Positions 12,385-23,110 of a stretch of DNA of 60,000 nucleotides are shown one piece after another. How positions within the stretch are numbered: position 1 is the stretch's first letter; every line of letters starts with the position of its first letter. The stretch comes from Nymphaea colorata (Eukaryota; Streptophyta; Magnoliopsida; Nymphaeales; Nymphaeaceae), in assembly GCF_008831285.2 (NCBI RefSeq), contig NC_045139.1, forward strand, positions 23,356,412-23,416,411. The letters are read 5' to 3'. The notes below the pieces were generated by a model. That model had not been told where the DNA came from and did no database searches. It was given only the letters and a program-made list of their open reading frames with translations. Made by a program: the position numbers and the translations under genes.

Positions 12385-12935
12385 TTCAGTGCTTTAGCAT
12401 CAATTTAACTAACCAGTGTCCCATCTGTCTCGCCGCGGCTGAGTCTCGGGTCTACCTTTTTACCTCTTGCCATTTCTTCTTTAGTGTTATTGCATCTGCC
12501 TAGCCTTCCCTTGTTAGTAGTCTCTAGACCCCTCTATTCGTCTTTTTTTCTCTCTTTTGTCATTCCTCTCCCTTGTATGTTTCATGTGGTCTTGTCTGGA
12601 GGTTGTGGCTCATTTCAGCTCGGTGGCACATTTGGGAGGAGTGCAACAATAGAGTCTTTAGTGGCACCTTCTCTTTGCCAGAGTTTGTGGCGTCGTCCTC
12701 CTTCTGCGGCTGGGTGATGGTGCTGTTCTATCCATTCACTCTCACCCCACCCCTCTTATTTCATTTTTTTGTGAGTTGTATTGTATTTTCGTCTTTTTGC
12801 TTCTGTCATGCTGTTTGTTTTGTAACTAAGGGACTTTTTGTCCCCAAATTTTTGTAATTAGGGGACTTCTTGTCTCTAAATTTTGATATACATTCCCATT
12901 TAATTGGCTCTCTCTTTCTCTCTCTCTCTCTCTTC
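12385..12935 (+). pseudogene. 3' end of a LINE-type retrotransposon
   Basis: One frame gives NQCPICLAAAESRVYLFTSC, resembling the C-terminal zinc-binding segment of plant LINE reverse transcriptases (Cys-x2-Cys at the start). A second frame gives WLISARWHIWEECNNRVF, matching the usual W-x-IWKERNNRIF ending. The parts are out of frame with intervening stops. A T-rich tail with GGGACTTTTTGTCCCC and GGGGACTTCTTGTC repeats follows and may be the 3' UTR. Confidence 0.7.
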
Positions 12936-13166
12936 CCTATGACCAGTGCCAGAGCCAATGAATTTTTGGTTTTTTCTGATTTTGTTTTTGTTTGATTTTT
13001 TTTTACTTTTAAATGTTGAATTTGTGTTCTTAAGCTGCCCGGGATTTCCAAGGGAGCAAAATAAGCCCAAATGCTTGCAAGGAATTTCCTAACCCAAAAT
13101 CATGTCCATTATAAGACGAAAAGCAACATTGTTCCACCTTCAATGAAAAGTCAAACAACCAAATAA

Positions 13167-13168
<2 letters not shown>

Positions 13169-13203
<35 letters not shown>

Positions 13204-13212
13204 TAGATAGAT

Positions 13213-13262
<50 letters not shown>
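13169..13262. repeat. compound (TA)n-(GATA)n-(GA)n microsatellite
   Basis: A TA tract to about 13200 passes into AGAT units and then a long GA tract. The serine/leucine-rich ORF across it is an artefact of the repeat. Confidence 0.95.
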
Positions 13263-13266
<4 letters not shown>

Positions 13267-14876
13267 GTCCCTCGACATCCAACCAGCTAAGTGCCTTGAA
13301 GGACAGCCTTGCTCAGCCACATTGACCTTTCCTTGTAGGGTGAGCGCCCCATGAAGTTGCTATGAAACCTCCTCAAAATTATTGTTAGATTTAGGTAGTC
13401 GTGCCTTGTGGATCTGAGTGGACTTGGTTGCTGACTATATATTTTAGTGTCTCATCAAAAAAAGATTTTTAACTCTGCCCCTACTTGCAAGAATCCTCCT
13501 CGGCTAGTCTCCGGCTGTGCCCAACCAAAGCCTTGACCAACACTCCACCCCAAGCTCATTAAACTCGTAAAGTGGATCATTGAGGATAACACCTCAAGAG
13601 CTTCCTAGGTTACTTGGTGCACATGTGCCAAGTCTATTTTCCTTCCTGAGGCCGAATGCATCACCTCTTGGCCATTCCAAGAGTATGTTATCTCTTCTTG
13701 ATTCTTAATCTTCCCCATCTTTCGACTACTTCGGATGCTCCACATCATGGACTTGATATGCACTTCCATTGAAAAAAGAGAATTTGCATAACTTAGATTG
13801 CAAACGTTGATTTTTGTATTAACTTTATTAGCTCAGTTATTTAAAAGTTTAATACTTTTATGTTTGTTAACTTCAATTTTATAGTTTCAAAGTTTGATGT
13901 GCATATTTTGATATATGATTTTTTCTATAATTTTGCTTTTTTTAATAAAAGTCAACAATATTGCGATGGCAAAGGTCACATGTTAGCGCCTAGCGGTGTA
14001 TCTTTTTTTTTTTTTTTATTAATGACCGAGGATATACCAGTGGAAAAAATAATTGGTATAGATCTTTATCGATGACTACTAGTCTACTAATATTGCTATA
14101 GACTGACAACACTAACGGAAGCCACTAGCATAGCTTGTGCGGTTTTCTACATTAGCACTTTATTGATGTGATCGTCAGTAATGCTTGTGTTAGTAAAGGT
14201 TGCTCTTTACTGTTGCGGAAAACCGTACCTTCCGGTAACGTTTTATTTGTGACATTGATGTTCTCGCCAGCAAAAGTATCAGTGACATTGTTTACACTTC
14301 TAAAAGTTTTACTAATGCTTTCGCTATCTTCACTGATGTTATCTGTCAGTAAATACATATACATATTTTTTATAGCATTCATCTAGCCACATAGCTGTAT
14401 AGGTTGAAACATCGCTTCTTGTAAGATTCAAAAGTTTAGTAAATTAATAGCCAAAACCATCCTATTCATTTCTTCAATAGGCAATAAACTGATAAAGATA
14501 AACATGAAAGTTGAAGCCAACTCTTCCTGCCTACCACTCATTTTCCTCAAATAAATATTTTTTAACACAAAGAATGAGACTAAATTAACTTATAAAAGGC
14601 AATTATTCAACCCAAAAAATAAGTCAAGTAAATTTTGGATTTTTCACACCTATAATTGCTCCATTTGCCACAATTTTCCTTTATTTCTTCCAATCTTTAG
14701 TTGCCATGTCAAGTTGGAGCTTTGACTATATAATGTAAGTCTCAAGTTCTTTTTTACACAATACAATAATGGTCTGTTCTTCTCATTGTATAGCATGAAG
14801 AAGTTGTTCCAAATGCCCTAAAGCACAAAACTTTTTGTACATTCCGAATTGTTTTCCGTTTTTTTTTATATATTTT

Positions 14877-15071
14877 TTAAGTTTGATATTCTTGTTTCAT
14901 GAGTTTCTCAAGCAAGTTTCCTTTTACCATTTCAATGGAGGCCAATATGTGGGATAAAAGGTTGTGCATTTTGAATTCAGAACTTTTACTCCTTGTAAAT
15001 AGATCCATTGCACCTTGTACAATTAGAAGGTTTCTTGTTTGAATGACATCAAGAAGCCATTCTCTTGACAT
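14877..15071 (-). pseudogene. unrecognised ORF fragment, copy B
   Basis: Counterpart of 6735-7022, starting MSREWLLDVIQTRNLLIVQG and continuing AMDLFTRSKSSEFK to TKQEYQT-like MKQEYQT. This copy keeps a longer N-terminal part. Function unknown. Confidence 0.45.
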
Positions 15072-15394
15072 TGTTTACCAAAAGACCAACATTATAGTAT
15101 GTCTATGTTTTTTATTTTCTCCCCTCATTTACTTTCAGAGTTTTTGATATCCTTTCTTGATGAATGAATTATGTTGAACTAAATCTTCTTTTGTTATATA
15201 TCAAAACTATTGACAGTTTTCAACTATTTTGATTGTAGTATACACGAGAAAGACATGAGATGTCTAGCAACTTGCTTCTTGTCCTAGAGGATATGCGATA
15301 AATCTTGATTTTTTGCAATGCATATCATTTATTTTAACAAGTACTTTCATGCATGTAGGCATTCAAGGAAATTGGTTACATGCACATGGGTGTG

Positions 15395-15585
15395 TAGGGG
15401 CGGAGCCAGAAATTTTTCGTGATGAGGGCCAAATTAAAGTTTCCAAATTTTGACAGGAGCTGAAATATCATTTTTCAAACTTTTGACTTATGACAAGTGA
15501 AATTTACTAAAATTTACATGTATTTTTTTTTTAAAAATAGGGGTAGCGCTAGGGCCCATGCGGGTCCCCTTTTGCTAGAGTATTT
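15395..15585. mobile_element. hAT-type MITE, degraded right end (copy B)
   Basis: Starts TAGGGGCGGAGCCAGAAATT after TGGGTGTG at 15387-15394. The same insertion in copy C is flanked on the right by an exact TGGGTGTG, so the target site is secured by comparison. The right terminus here is decayed (CCTTTTGCTAGAG in place of a GGCTCCGCC-like end). Confidence 0.7.
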
Positions 15586-16599
15586 TGGGGATTGTTCAAA
15601 TAGATGTCTATGGTCTTTTAACTTTTCAGTCTTTTATTATCCATGTAAAAAGATTCCTCAAAAGGGTATTATGGTCATTATGCATTTTGTGCACTGGGGG
15701 TTGCATATAATCAGATCCAAACACTTTGATGAAATCACAAATTAACTCATGAACAACTTAAAATATAAAAAAGTGATGATCCCTATAGTGACACTTGTGG
15801 AAAGGTCTTCAACTTCTCCACATTTGGATCATGATTTTGACTTTGGATCTGATGTTTGGATCCATGTGGTAGGTTTGAGTTCTTGGGTTTGGATCTTGAT
15901 ATCCATCTCTAGGAATTGTGCTTCAATACACATTGCTGTCCCTTCTGTTTAAGCATAATTGGCATGTAATTCCAAACTTAAGCTTTTAACACATAAAACA
16001 ACACAAACATGACACTTAAATCACTAAAATACATATGAATGGTAAATATTTATTGTTGAATAAATTGCGAATTAAACTTCCACGAGAGATTCCAAAATCA
16101 AGGACCGTTTGAGTGCATACTCATTAATAAATTCGTTATATGTTTTTTCCCTTTCAGTTTTCTCCTATAGGAACTAATGACAAAGTAGCTATATAAAATC
16201 TTGATGCATTTGACAACAATATTACCTTGTGTTCAATTCCCTTATATGGGGTGTCAAGGAGGCATAGAACAAATGAGTTCAGTTGTTAGTGAATGTCAAC
16301 ATTATATAAGTTAGATAGGTACTGGCTCAGCATATGTTGCTTCCCTTTCTACGAAACATATAGTCATAAAAAATGTTCTTATATGTTCTATTGTAGTTTC
16401 TTTAGCACCATCCTTTCATATACATAGTCTTTTAAATAGTGTTTGCTAATTTTGAAGTATTATGTTGGCAAAATTAATCTCTTGCGTCATTTTTTTAGGA
16501 AGTATGGAATATGACATTGTCTCTTTCATATCTAGCCAAGTCATATAAACATTGTTTCATAGAAATTATGATGATTGATGCATGAATTGATGGAATAGA

Positions 16600-16616
16600 C
16601 ACTACTAGGAAATGTG
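16600..16616 (+). mobile_element. CACTA-like terminus (copy B)
   Basis: CACTACTAGGAAATGTG, identical to 7526-7542 in copy A. No partner terminus was seen. Confidence 0.45.
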
Positions 16617-16788
16617 TTTTAGTGGCAATCAAAACCATGCTAGATCATTAAAAACCCTTCATAAAAATTTTTTAGCTATGATTGTATACATGAATAACAA
16701 TGGTTTAGGGTTTATCAATTCACACTGATAATAAAAGAGGTTTATCTTTGTTGCCAATTTAATTTCAACAATATGTTCAAACATTTGG

Positions 16789-17075
16789 CTACAACAGGAA
16801 AGGAAGTGTCAGGCATGGTCAAAGGTGTGGAATCCAATCACGTTAGAGTTCATGAGATCCTAGAAGGCCTAGTCTAGAATTTGAAGGTCCTATCAATATG
16901 TGATGATGAAAACATGCTCTGCATGTTTGTGCAATGGAACTCGTTGTACCAATTAGCTATGTCATATATTTTGTGCTCTAGTCATGTTCGAGACTAAGTT
17001 CTCTAGGCTCTCCTGAACTCTAATGCAATTGGATTCCACACCTTTGACTATACCAGACACTTCCTTTCTTGTTCA
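16789..17075. mobile_element. foldback element B1
   Basis: Counterpart of A1. The left arm starts CTACAACAGGAAAGGAAGTG. The right arm ends ACACTTCCTTTCTTGTTCAG, with a small deletion relative to A1 removing the last bases. Confidence 0.7.
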
Positions 17076-17387
17076 GCTGAGTTACAAGTCCAAGAGGAGT
17101 TATAATGGGCTAGACTACGTTGGAAACATTGTGCGCATTAGGTGTGGGGATTACATGGTTCAACTTTAGTCTATTCATGATCTTTTGGAGATTGAAGTTA
17201 GAGATGTTGAACTTAAAGAGAAATTTGGAAATGAAATAACATTGTTTTGAGAAGATTGTATGCACATATTCATAAGGATCAGCTTGATCTAGACACTATG
17301 GAGCAGCTGCTGCTTTCACATCTAGAATGGGGTTGGGAGGTGATCTTTGTCCAAATTTCTAATCACGTCAAAGGTTGAGGGAAAGAT

Positions 17388-17714
17388 GTGTATAAAGTAC
17401 AAACTAAAACATACTACACTATGAAACATATTGATGGAAAATTTTTGAAACCCATTACAAGCCAATGGCGCCATCAGCTCATAGACAAACCACTTCATTT
17501 CTATAAGAGAAGTAGCATATTAGGTGATATTTTGGATGTTGACTTATTACAACAACTAGAGATAGAATGGTGTACATATGACAAAAATCACAGAAGATTA
17601 GGAAACTCACCATCTTTTATCATCTTCTTCTTTGCATGGTATGTGCTCTTGTGCTTCAGTTTGTTGTTCTGCGTGGTCAATTTTAATTCCAACAATATAA
17701 CCAAAGTAATCTAG
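17388..17714 (+). pseudogene. unrecognised ORF fragment, copy B
   Basis: Counterpart of 8330-8596 with the same core peptide (SQWRHQLIDKPLHFYKR, LGDILDVDLLQQLEIEW). It stays open further because the stop found in copy A is absent. No domain recognised. Confidence 0.45.
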
Positions 17715-17760
17715 CCTAATATTACACCTCTTGGACCTGTAATTCAGACCAAACATTTGA

Positions 17761-18049
17761 CTACAACAAGAAAGGAAGTGTTAGGCAGATCAAACGTATG
17801 AAATTCAATCATGTTAGAGTTTAGGAGATCATAGAGGACCTAGTTTAGAACTGGAAGGTCCTATCATTCTCAGTTGATGGAAACGGTGTATACATGTTTA
17901 TGTAGTGGAACTCATCGTGCCAACTAGTCCATGTCATACATTATGTGATCTAGTCCTATTCGAGAATAGGTTCTCAAGTCTCTCCTGAACTCTAACACGA
18001 TTGGATTCCACACCTTTAACTCTATCCTGACACTTCTTTTTTGTTGTAG
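17761..18049. mobile_element. foldback element B2
   Basis: Counterpart of A2, CTACAACAAGAAAGGAAGTG to CTTTTTTGTTGTAG. The outer arms continue: AACCAAAGTATTCTAGCCCA-type sequence on the left pairs with sequence on both sides of the solo LTR at 18103-18293. The LTR therefore landed in a pre-existing right arm. Confidence 0.75.
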
Positions 18050-18102
18050 GTGGACATTTGGTTTGAGCTACAAGTCTAAGAGGTGTTATATTGGGTTAGA
18101 GT

Positions 18103-18293
18103 TGTAACAACCCGACCCACTCCTGGGCTCGGGCCCTTGCTTCGTTGAAACCCAACTCACCCCCCAACAATTTCGGCTTCAACATCAAAAAGGCTAGGAA
18201 CCAGGACAACCATTTATGGTAATGAGCCCCTTTATAAACTCTTGAAGATTCCTCACAATCTTCAATACGAAACTAAAAATTTGGGGCATTACA
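18103..18293 (+). mobile_element. solo LTR, complete, 5-bp target duplication
   Basis: Starts TGTAACAACCCGACCCACTC and ends GGGGCATTACA, so the termini form TGTAA/TTACA. AGAGT lies immediately left (18098-18102) and right (18294-18298). A 191-bp LTR with no internal region fits a solo LTR left by recombination, or a very small LTR family. Confidence 0.85.
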
Positions 18294-18904
18294 AGAGTAC
18301 TTTAGTAACATTTTATGCATCAGTTGTGGGGATTCACATGGTTCAGATTCAACGTATTCATGATATTTTGATGATTCAATTAGAGTTTCTAAACTTAAAG
18401 AGAAAATTGTGGATAAGATAGTGTTATTTGGAGAGGATTATATGGATATATTCAAAGGGATTAACTTGAAACTGCCAGTATGGAGCAACTATTGCTTTCA
18501 CAATCACAATGGAGTATGGAAGTGGTCTTATTTTAAATTTCTAATCACATGAGAGGTGGGGACAAAGATGAGTATAAAGTGCAAACTAAAAGTCACAAGG
18601 CTATAAAACAAATTAATAAAAAATTTGAGAGACCGGTTACAAGCATATGGTGCCATGAACTCATAGATAGACCCTTCAGTTCTTTGAGAAGTGTAGCGAC
18701 ATAGTATTGGGGAGAGAAAAAAATTCATTATGACTAACCGTAATCCCATGTTAAAAGGGGGATTAGGCATAAATAAAAGTTTACAAAAAAAGTTTAGAAA
18801 AGATAAGTAAATACTAAAGAGGGCTTATGCTAAACTGAAAAATATAAAGCTTCCTAAAAAATCCATTAATCACCCACATTGCCTAAAACTAATATTATTT
18901 GTCA

Positions 18905-20385
18905 ACGCTCCCCCTCAAGTTGGAGCATAGATATCTATCATGCTTAGATTGTTACAACATTTAGAAAAATCTCCAATTGAAAGATGCTTCATAAGGATAT
19001 TAGTTGTTTGATCTTCTGAAGAAACATGAATTGTACGTACCACTCTATCTTGAAATAAATCTCTGGTGTGGTGACAGTCAACTTCAATGTGCTTAGCCCT
19101 TTCATGGAAAAACAGATTGTTAGCTATGTATGTGGCAGTCCTATTATCACAATACATCCTTAGAGAAAGATTGACTAAAACTCCTAAGCTTGTGAGCATG
19201 TAGTTGACCCAAAACATTTTGGCTGTAGTTTGGGCCTTAGCCCTATGCTCTGACTCGATGCTCAATCTAGCTACCACGTTCTACTTCTTGTTATGCCAAG
19301 ATATAAGATTGCTTCCAAAAAGAACATGTAGTTGACTTCATGTCTTCAACATACCTAGTATAATCAGCAACACTAAAGGCTTCAACCTTGAAAGGTGATC
19401 CCTTTTTGAACCACAACTCTTTTCCTGGGGATGATTTCAAGTATTTAAGCACCATCATGTCAGCTTCCCAATGCACCTTTTTGGGCTTCTCTATAAATTG
19501 AATTAGCTTTCTCATAGCAAAACTGATGTCAGGTCGAGTGTTAGTGACATGGAGAAGCTTACTGAGGAGACATTGGTATGAGCATACCCACTTTCTGATT
19601 GATCATCATGAAGATGTAGACAATGATTCATAAGTAGTGTGGCAAATTTTGCTCCTAATATCTCAGTTTCTTGTAACAGATCAAGTACATACTTCCTTTG
19701 TGATATGATTGCCCCATTCTTGATTTGTGCTACCTAAATTCAAAGGAAGCATACCAATTGGCCTAGATCTTTCATTACAAAGTGTTGTTGAAGACACTAG
19801 CTTTGTAACAAAAATTTCTTCGTTATTCTCACCTATCAAAATAATACCAACCACATAAACTACAAGAGTAACCATATCTCTAGATCCTCCTTTAATGAAG
19901 AGTGAGTGATCCAGCTGAGACCTCTGAAACCCAAACATCGACACCACTTTTAATAGTTGATGAAACTGAGCACGAGGACTCTGTTTAAGTCCTATATGGT
20001 CTTTCATAAATTATAGATGTACATTCCCCCTTACTCTCAAAGCCCGAGGATTGCTGTATATAGACTATTTCAAACATGTCTATAAAAAAATGCGCTCTTG
20101 ACATCTAACTGATACATAGGCCATTTCTATTGACCAACAATCAAGATTATAAGTCCAATGGTCCCCAACTTAGCAAATGGAAAAAAAGTCTCGAAGAAAT
20201 CTAAACTGAACGAAGCTATTACTCACATGATTAGTACTAACAAAGTTAGAACTAAGATGCAAAATACACTTCCTTTTTCCTTTCTGAATAGTAATGGGTA
20301 GACCTTCTACATGCTCAAAATCATGTGTACCATGGTTTGTGTCTCTAGGTGGCCTTACGCCCTGAGAAGAATTTGATGGAGGGTA
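18905..20385 (-). pseudogene. degenerate Ty1/copia pol, copy B
   Basis: Minus-strand RNase H at 18915-19277 (SIESEHRAKAQTTAKMFWVN, MYCDNRTATYIANN, ERAKHIEVDCHHTRD), linker at 19291-19515 and RT at 19681-20007. The catalytic box reads YVVG, further decayed than YVDG in copy A. Sequence upstream of RT survives to about 20385 (THDFEHVEGLPITIQKGKRK, SSNFVSTNHVS), beyond the point where copy A is lost. The polypurine tract is at 18905-18918. Confidence 0.88.
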
Positions 20386-20387
20386 GA

Positions 20388-20958
20388 GGTATGGGTACGG
20401 GTACGGGTACCAGTTCGGGTATGGGTACAGACCATTTTTAAAAAATTTAGATGTGGGTCTATGACCGTACACACACGCAGACATATATATATATGTGTGT
20501 GTGTGTGTGTCAGAAAATTTCAAGATGAATAACATATTCACAAAACACAGTAAAGAAGTAATTAACATACAAATATATCAGCTTTCTTGATTCTCCATCG
20601 CATCATCAAGATTAGAAGGAGCAACAAGTCACACTTTTAAGATATATTGACATCGCGTTTGTTATGGCTCACACTATTATCGAAGAGTCAAGTTATAGAG
20701 ATGGAATGAATTTTTGAAACATTGTATGGAAGATTTTAAATGAAAAGATGTGAGGAACTATGTACAAGAAAGATTTAGAGTGAAAAAGGAAACAAGAAAA
20801 GAGAGGGAGATTTTTAATTTTCAGCTCAAAAACTGGACAACTTTGGACTTGGTCAAAGTTGGCCGAGTCCAAAAATAGACAAAAATGATCCCGGGTATGT
20901 TGACCGTACCCGGTACTGCGTTGACTGCACCAGGGCGGTACCGTACCTATACAGATTT
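20388..20958. mobile_element. probable non-autonomous DNA element with GGTACGGGTAC-rich ends
   Basis: The left end has GGTATGGGTACGGGTACGGG. The right end has GACCGTACCCGGTACTGCG and GGCGGTACCGTACC, roughly inverted to the left. The interior is AT-rich with a (TA)n(TG)n tract near 20485-20510. It lies between copies B and C inside copia-derived DNA. No clear target duplication was found, so the class is uncertain. Confidence 0.45.
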
Positions 20959-20959
20959 T

Positions 20960-21900
20960 TCAATTATTTCTTTCAACCTTTAATTGCCATATGAAGTTGG
21001 AGCTTTGACTATATAATGAAAGTCTCAAGTTCTTTCTTACACAATACAATAATGGTCTCTTCTTCTCATTGTATAGCATGAAGAAGTTGTTCCAAATGTC
21101 CTAAAGCACAAAATTTTTGGTACATTCCAAATTGTTTTGTGTTTTTTTTATGTATATTTTTTAAGTTTGATATTCTTGTTTCATGAGTTTCTAGAGCAGT
21201 TTCCTTTTACCTTTTCAATGGAGGCCAATATGTGGGATAAATGGTTGTGCATTTTGATTTCAGAACTTTTACTCCTTGTAAATAGATTCATTGCACCTTG
21301 TACAATTAAAAGGTTTTCTTGTTTGAATGACATCAAGAAGCCACTCTCTTGACATTGTTTACCAAAAGGCCAACATTATAGTATGTCTATGTCAAGCTCA
21401 ACTGTTTTTTAGTTTCTCCCCTCATTTACTTTCAGAGTTTTTGATATCCTTTCTTGATGAATGAATTATCATTGAACTAAATCTTCCTTTGTTATATATC
21501 AAAACTATTGACAGTTTTCTACTATTTTGATTGTAGTATACACGAGAAAGACATGAGATGTCCAGAAACTTGCTCCTTGTCCTAGAGGATATGCCATGAA
21601 TCTTGATTTTTTGCAATGCATATAATTTATTCTAAGTACTTTAATGCATATAGGCATTCAAGGAAACTGGTTACATGCACACCTCTCTACATGCACATGG
21701 GTGAACAGGTGCAGTGCCATAATTTTTTTCATGAGAAAGGCCAAATTAAAGTTTTTAAATTTTGATACGAACCGAAATATCATTTTTCAATAAAGACAAG
21801 TAAAATTTTTAAAATTTACATGTAATTTTTTTTTTAAAAAAAATTGAAGTAAGGCCGGGGCCCAGGCAAGGCCCTCCTTCGCTCCGTCCCTGTGGGTGTG
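20960..21900. repeat. segmental duplication, short copy C
   Basis: Matches 6632-7350 of copy A and 14680-15400 of copy B (GCCATATGAAGTTGGAGCTT, then GAGGCCAATATGTGGGATAA and CATGAGATGTCCAGAAACTT). It ends in the same hAT-type insertion found in copy B. Confidence 0.8.
21706..21892. mobile_element. hAT-type MITE with 8-bp target duplication (copy C)
   Basis: CAGGTGCAGTGCC at the left and GCTCCGTCCCTG at the right form imperfect inverted ends. Flanks are TGGGTGAA (21698-21705) and TGGGTGTG (21893-21900). The left flank in copy B is exactly TGGGTGTG, so the original duplication was perfect. Confidence 0.8.
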
Positions 21901-22154
21901 TAATAACCAAAACAACTCCCAATAAAGTAAAAAAAAAAGAGACTTTAGAAAGATGAAAAGAATATTATGAAATTGTTAAAAGTCTAAATGTACATATCAT
22001 TATAAAAAAAAATTCTAAAATACCCCAACCTCTTCCATTTTTTCTTGAGTATATATTTTGTACATGCACGCGACTCGATCTCGGCATTCAATCTTTTCTT
22101 TCTAAAGAAATTAATTGGCTAAGCATCAGAAGCATTATTTTTACCTCCTTCTAT

Positions 22155-22505
22155 GGCAGATGAGTTCTCTTATTGGTCGGGGGACTAGAAAGTGAAGAAT
22201 GCAAAGCTTGGCACTGAAACTTATATTGGGGTAGAACGTTCCTCATCACGAGATGCAGAGCTTCTAACCGAAAGGCCAGTAGATGGCAAGCAATCGCTGT
22301 GTCAGCTAAGGATGTAAGTGACGCTTTGCAAGTAAGCATAGATGATATGTCCCACTGAACGTCACTGCAAACTACATTGCTGAAGTTCAAGATAAAAGCA
22401 CAGTTTCATGTGAATCCATTGCTTAGGCAAAGAGTCTTCGAGTGGGCCAAATTGGCGAGAGATTCTCTTCATTTTTAAACCAGCAATCATATGACAGCCC
22501 GGGGC
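22155..22505 (+). repeat. inverted duplication, left arm (gene-like sequence)
   Basis: The plus strand resembles the reverse complement of about 23110-23460. Landmarks in both: a TAGAAAGTGA-GAATGCAAAGC run, ATATTGGGGTAGA, and GGCCAAATTGG. Translation of this arm gives NAKLGTETYIGVERSSS, then AELLTERPVD, followed by stops. The enclosed elements push the arms about 600 bp apart. Confidence 0.6.
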
Positions 22506-22527
22506 CAGGCCCAATTATCATAGATCG

Positions 22528-22719
22528 CATGGGCAGAGCCAGAAATTTTTTTATGAGGGAGGCTGAATTAAAGTTTCTAAGTTTTGATAGAAGCCGAAAT
22601 ATCATTTTTCAAAATTTTTATATAGAACAAGTGAAATTTTCTAAAATTTACATGTAAATTAAAAAAAAAATTGAAGTGGAGCTAAGGCCCATGCGGACCC
22701 CCCTTTGGCTCCGCCCTTG
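22528..22719. mobile_element. hAT-type MITE, 7/8 target duplication
   Basis: CATGGGCAGAGCC at the left and GGCTCCGCCCTTG at the right are inverted ends. Flanks are ATAGATCG (22520-22527) and ATGGATCG (22720-22727). The interior is almost collinear with the element at 15395. Confidence 0.85.
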
Positions 22720-22727
22720 ATGGATCG

Positions 22728-23110
22728 GGCTCAGCCTGAGCTCGGCCCAAAAGCTCGATGGACCTGTGGCCCGATGCCCAGTAAGGCTGGGCACCAGGCC
22801 GGACCGCCGCCGGGTACCGAGTACCCGGCCCGGAAAAAAGGGACTCGGGACGGCCCGAGTGGGCCCGATTCAAGCCCAATAATTTATTTTTTAAATTTTT
22901 TAATATATATATAATATTTTATTATAATTAATTATATTTATATATAATTTTATATTAAAAATATATTTGTAAATTTAATCAGGCTTGGGCTCAAGCTCGG
23001 ATTTTCCAAGTCGGGTTGGGTCTGCGCCAGGTTTTTGGATGTCAGGCCGGCCCGGGCTTGACTCGTTATCAGGCCGGGCCAGCCCGATGCCCATGCTTAG
23101 TGCCCACCCT
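22728..23110. mobile_element. GC-rich-ended element with AT-rich core, boundaries uncertain
   Basis: GGGCCC/CCCGAT-rich blocks (TAAGGCTGGGCACCAGGCCG at the left; GGGCCAGCCCGATGCCCATG and GTGCCCACCCTTA at the right) surround a very AT-rich core at about 22880-22980. The ends resemble those of the delimited elements at 32738 and 59353. No target duplication could be assigned here. The overlapping proline/glycine-rich ORFs are composition artefacts. Confidence 0.45.

Larger units (their letters stand above)
13497..20327. repeat. segmental tandem duplication, copy B
   Basis: Collinear with 5410-11213. It is longer by a block at 15395-16440 that holds a hAT-type element. Pairs of landmarks: 7526 and 16600 (CACTA-like end), 8330 and 17388 (ORF), 10176 and 19291 (copia). 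The offset is about 8.0 kb before the extra block and about 9.1 kb after it. Confidence 0.85.

Noticed and set aside
13030-13320. Serine/leucine-repeat ORF on the minus strand
   Set aside because: Encoded by the (GA)n and (TA)n microsatellite.
22682-22914. Glycine/proline/arginine-rich ORFs
   Set aside because: Composition artefacts of a GGGCCC-rich element end, present on both strands.
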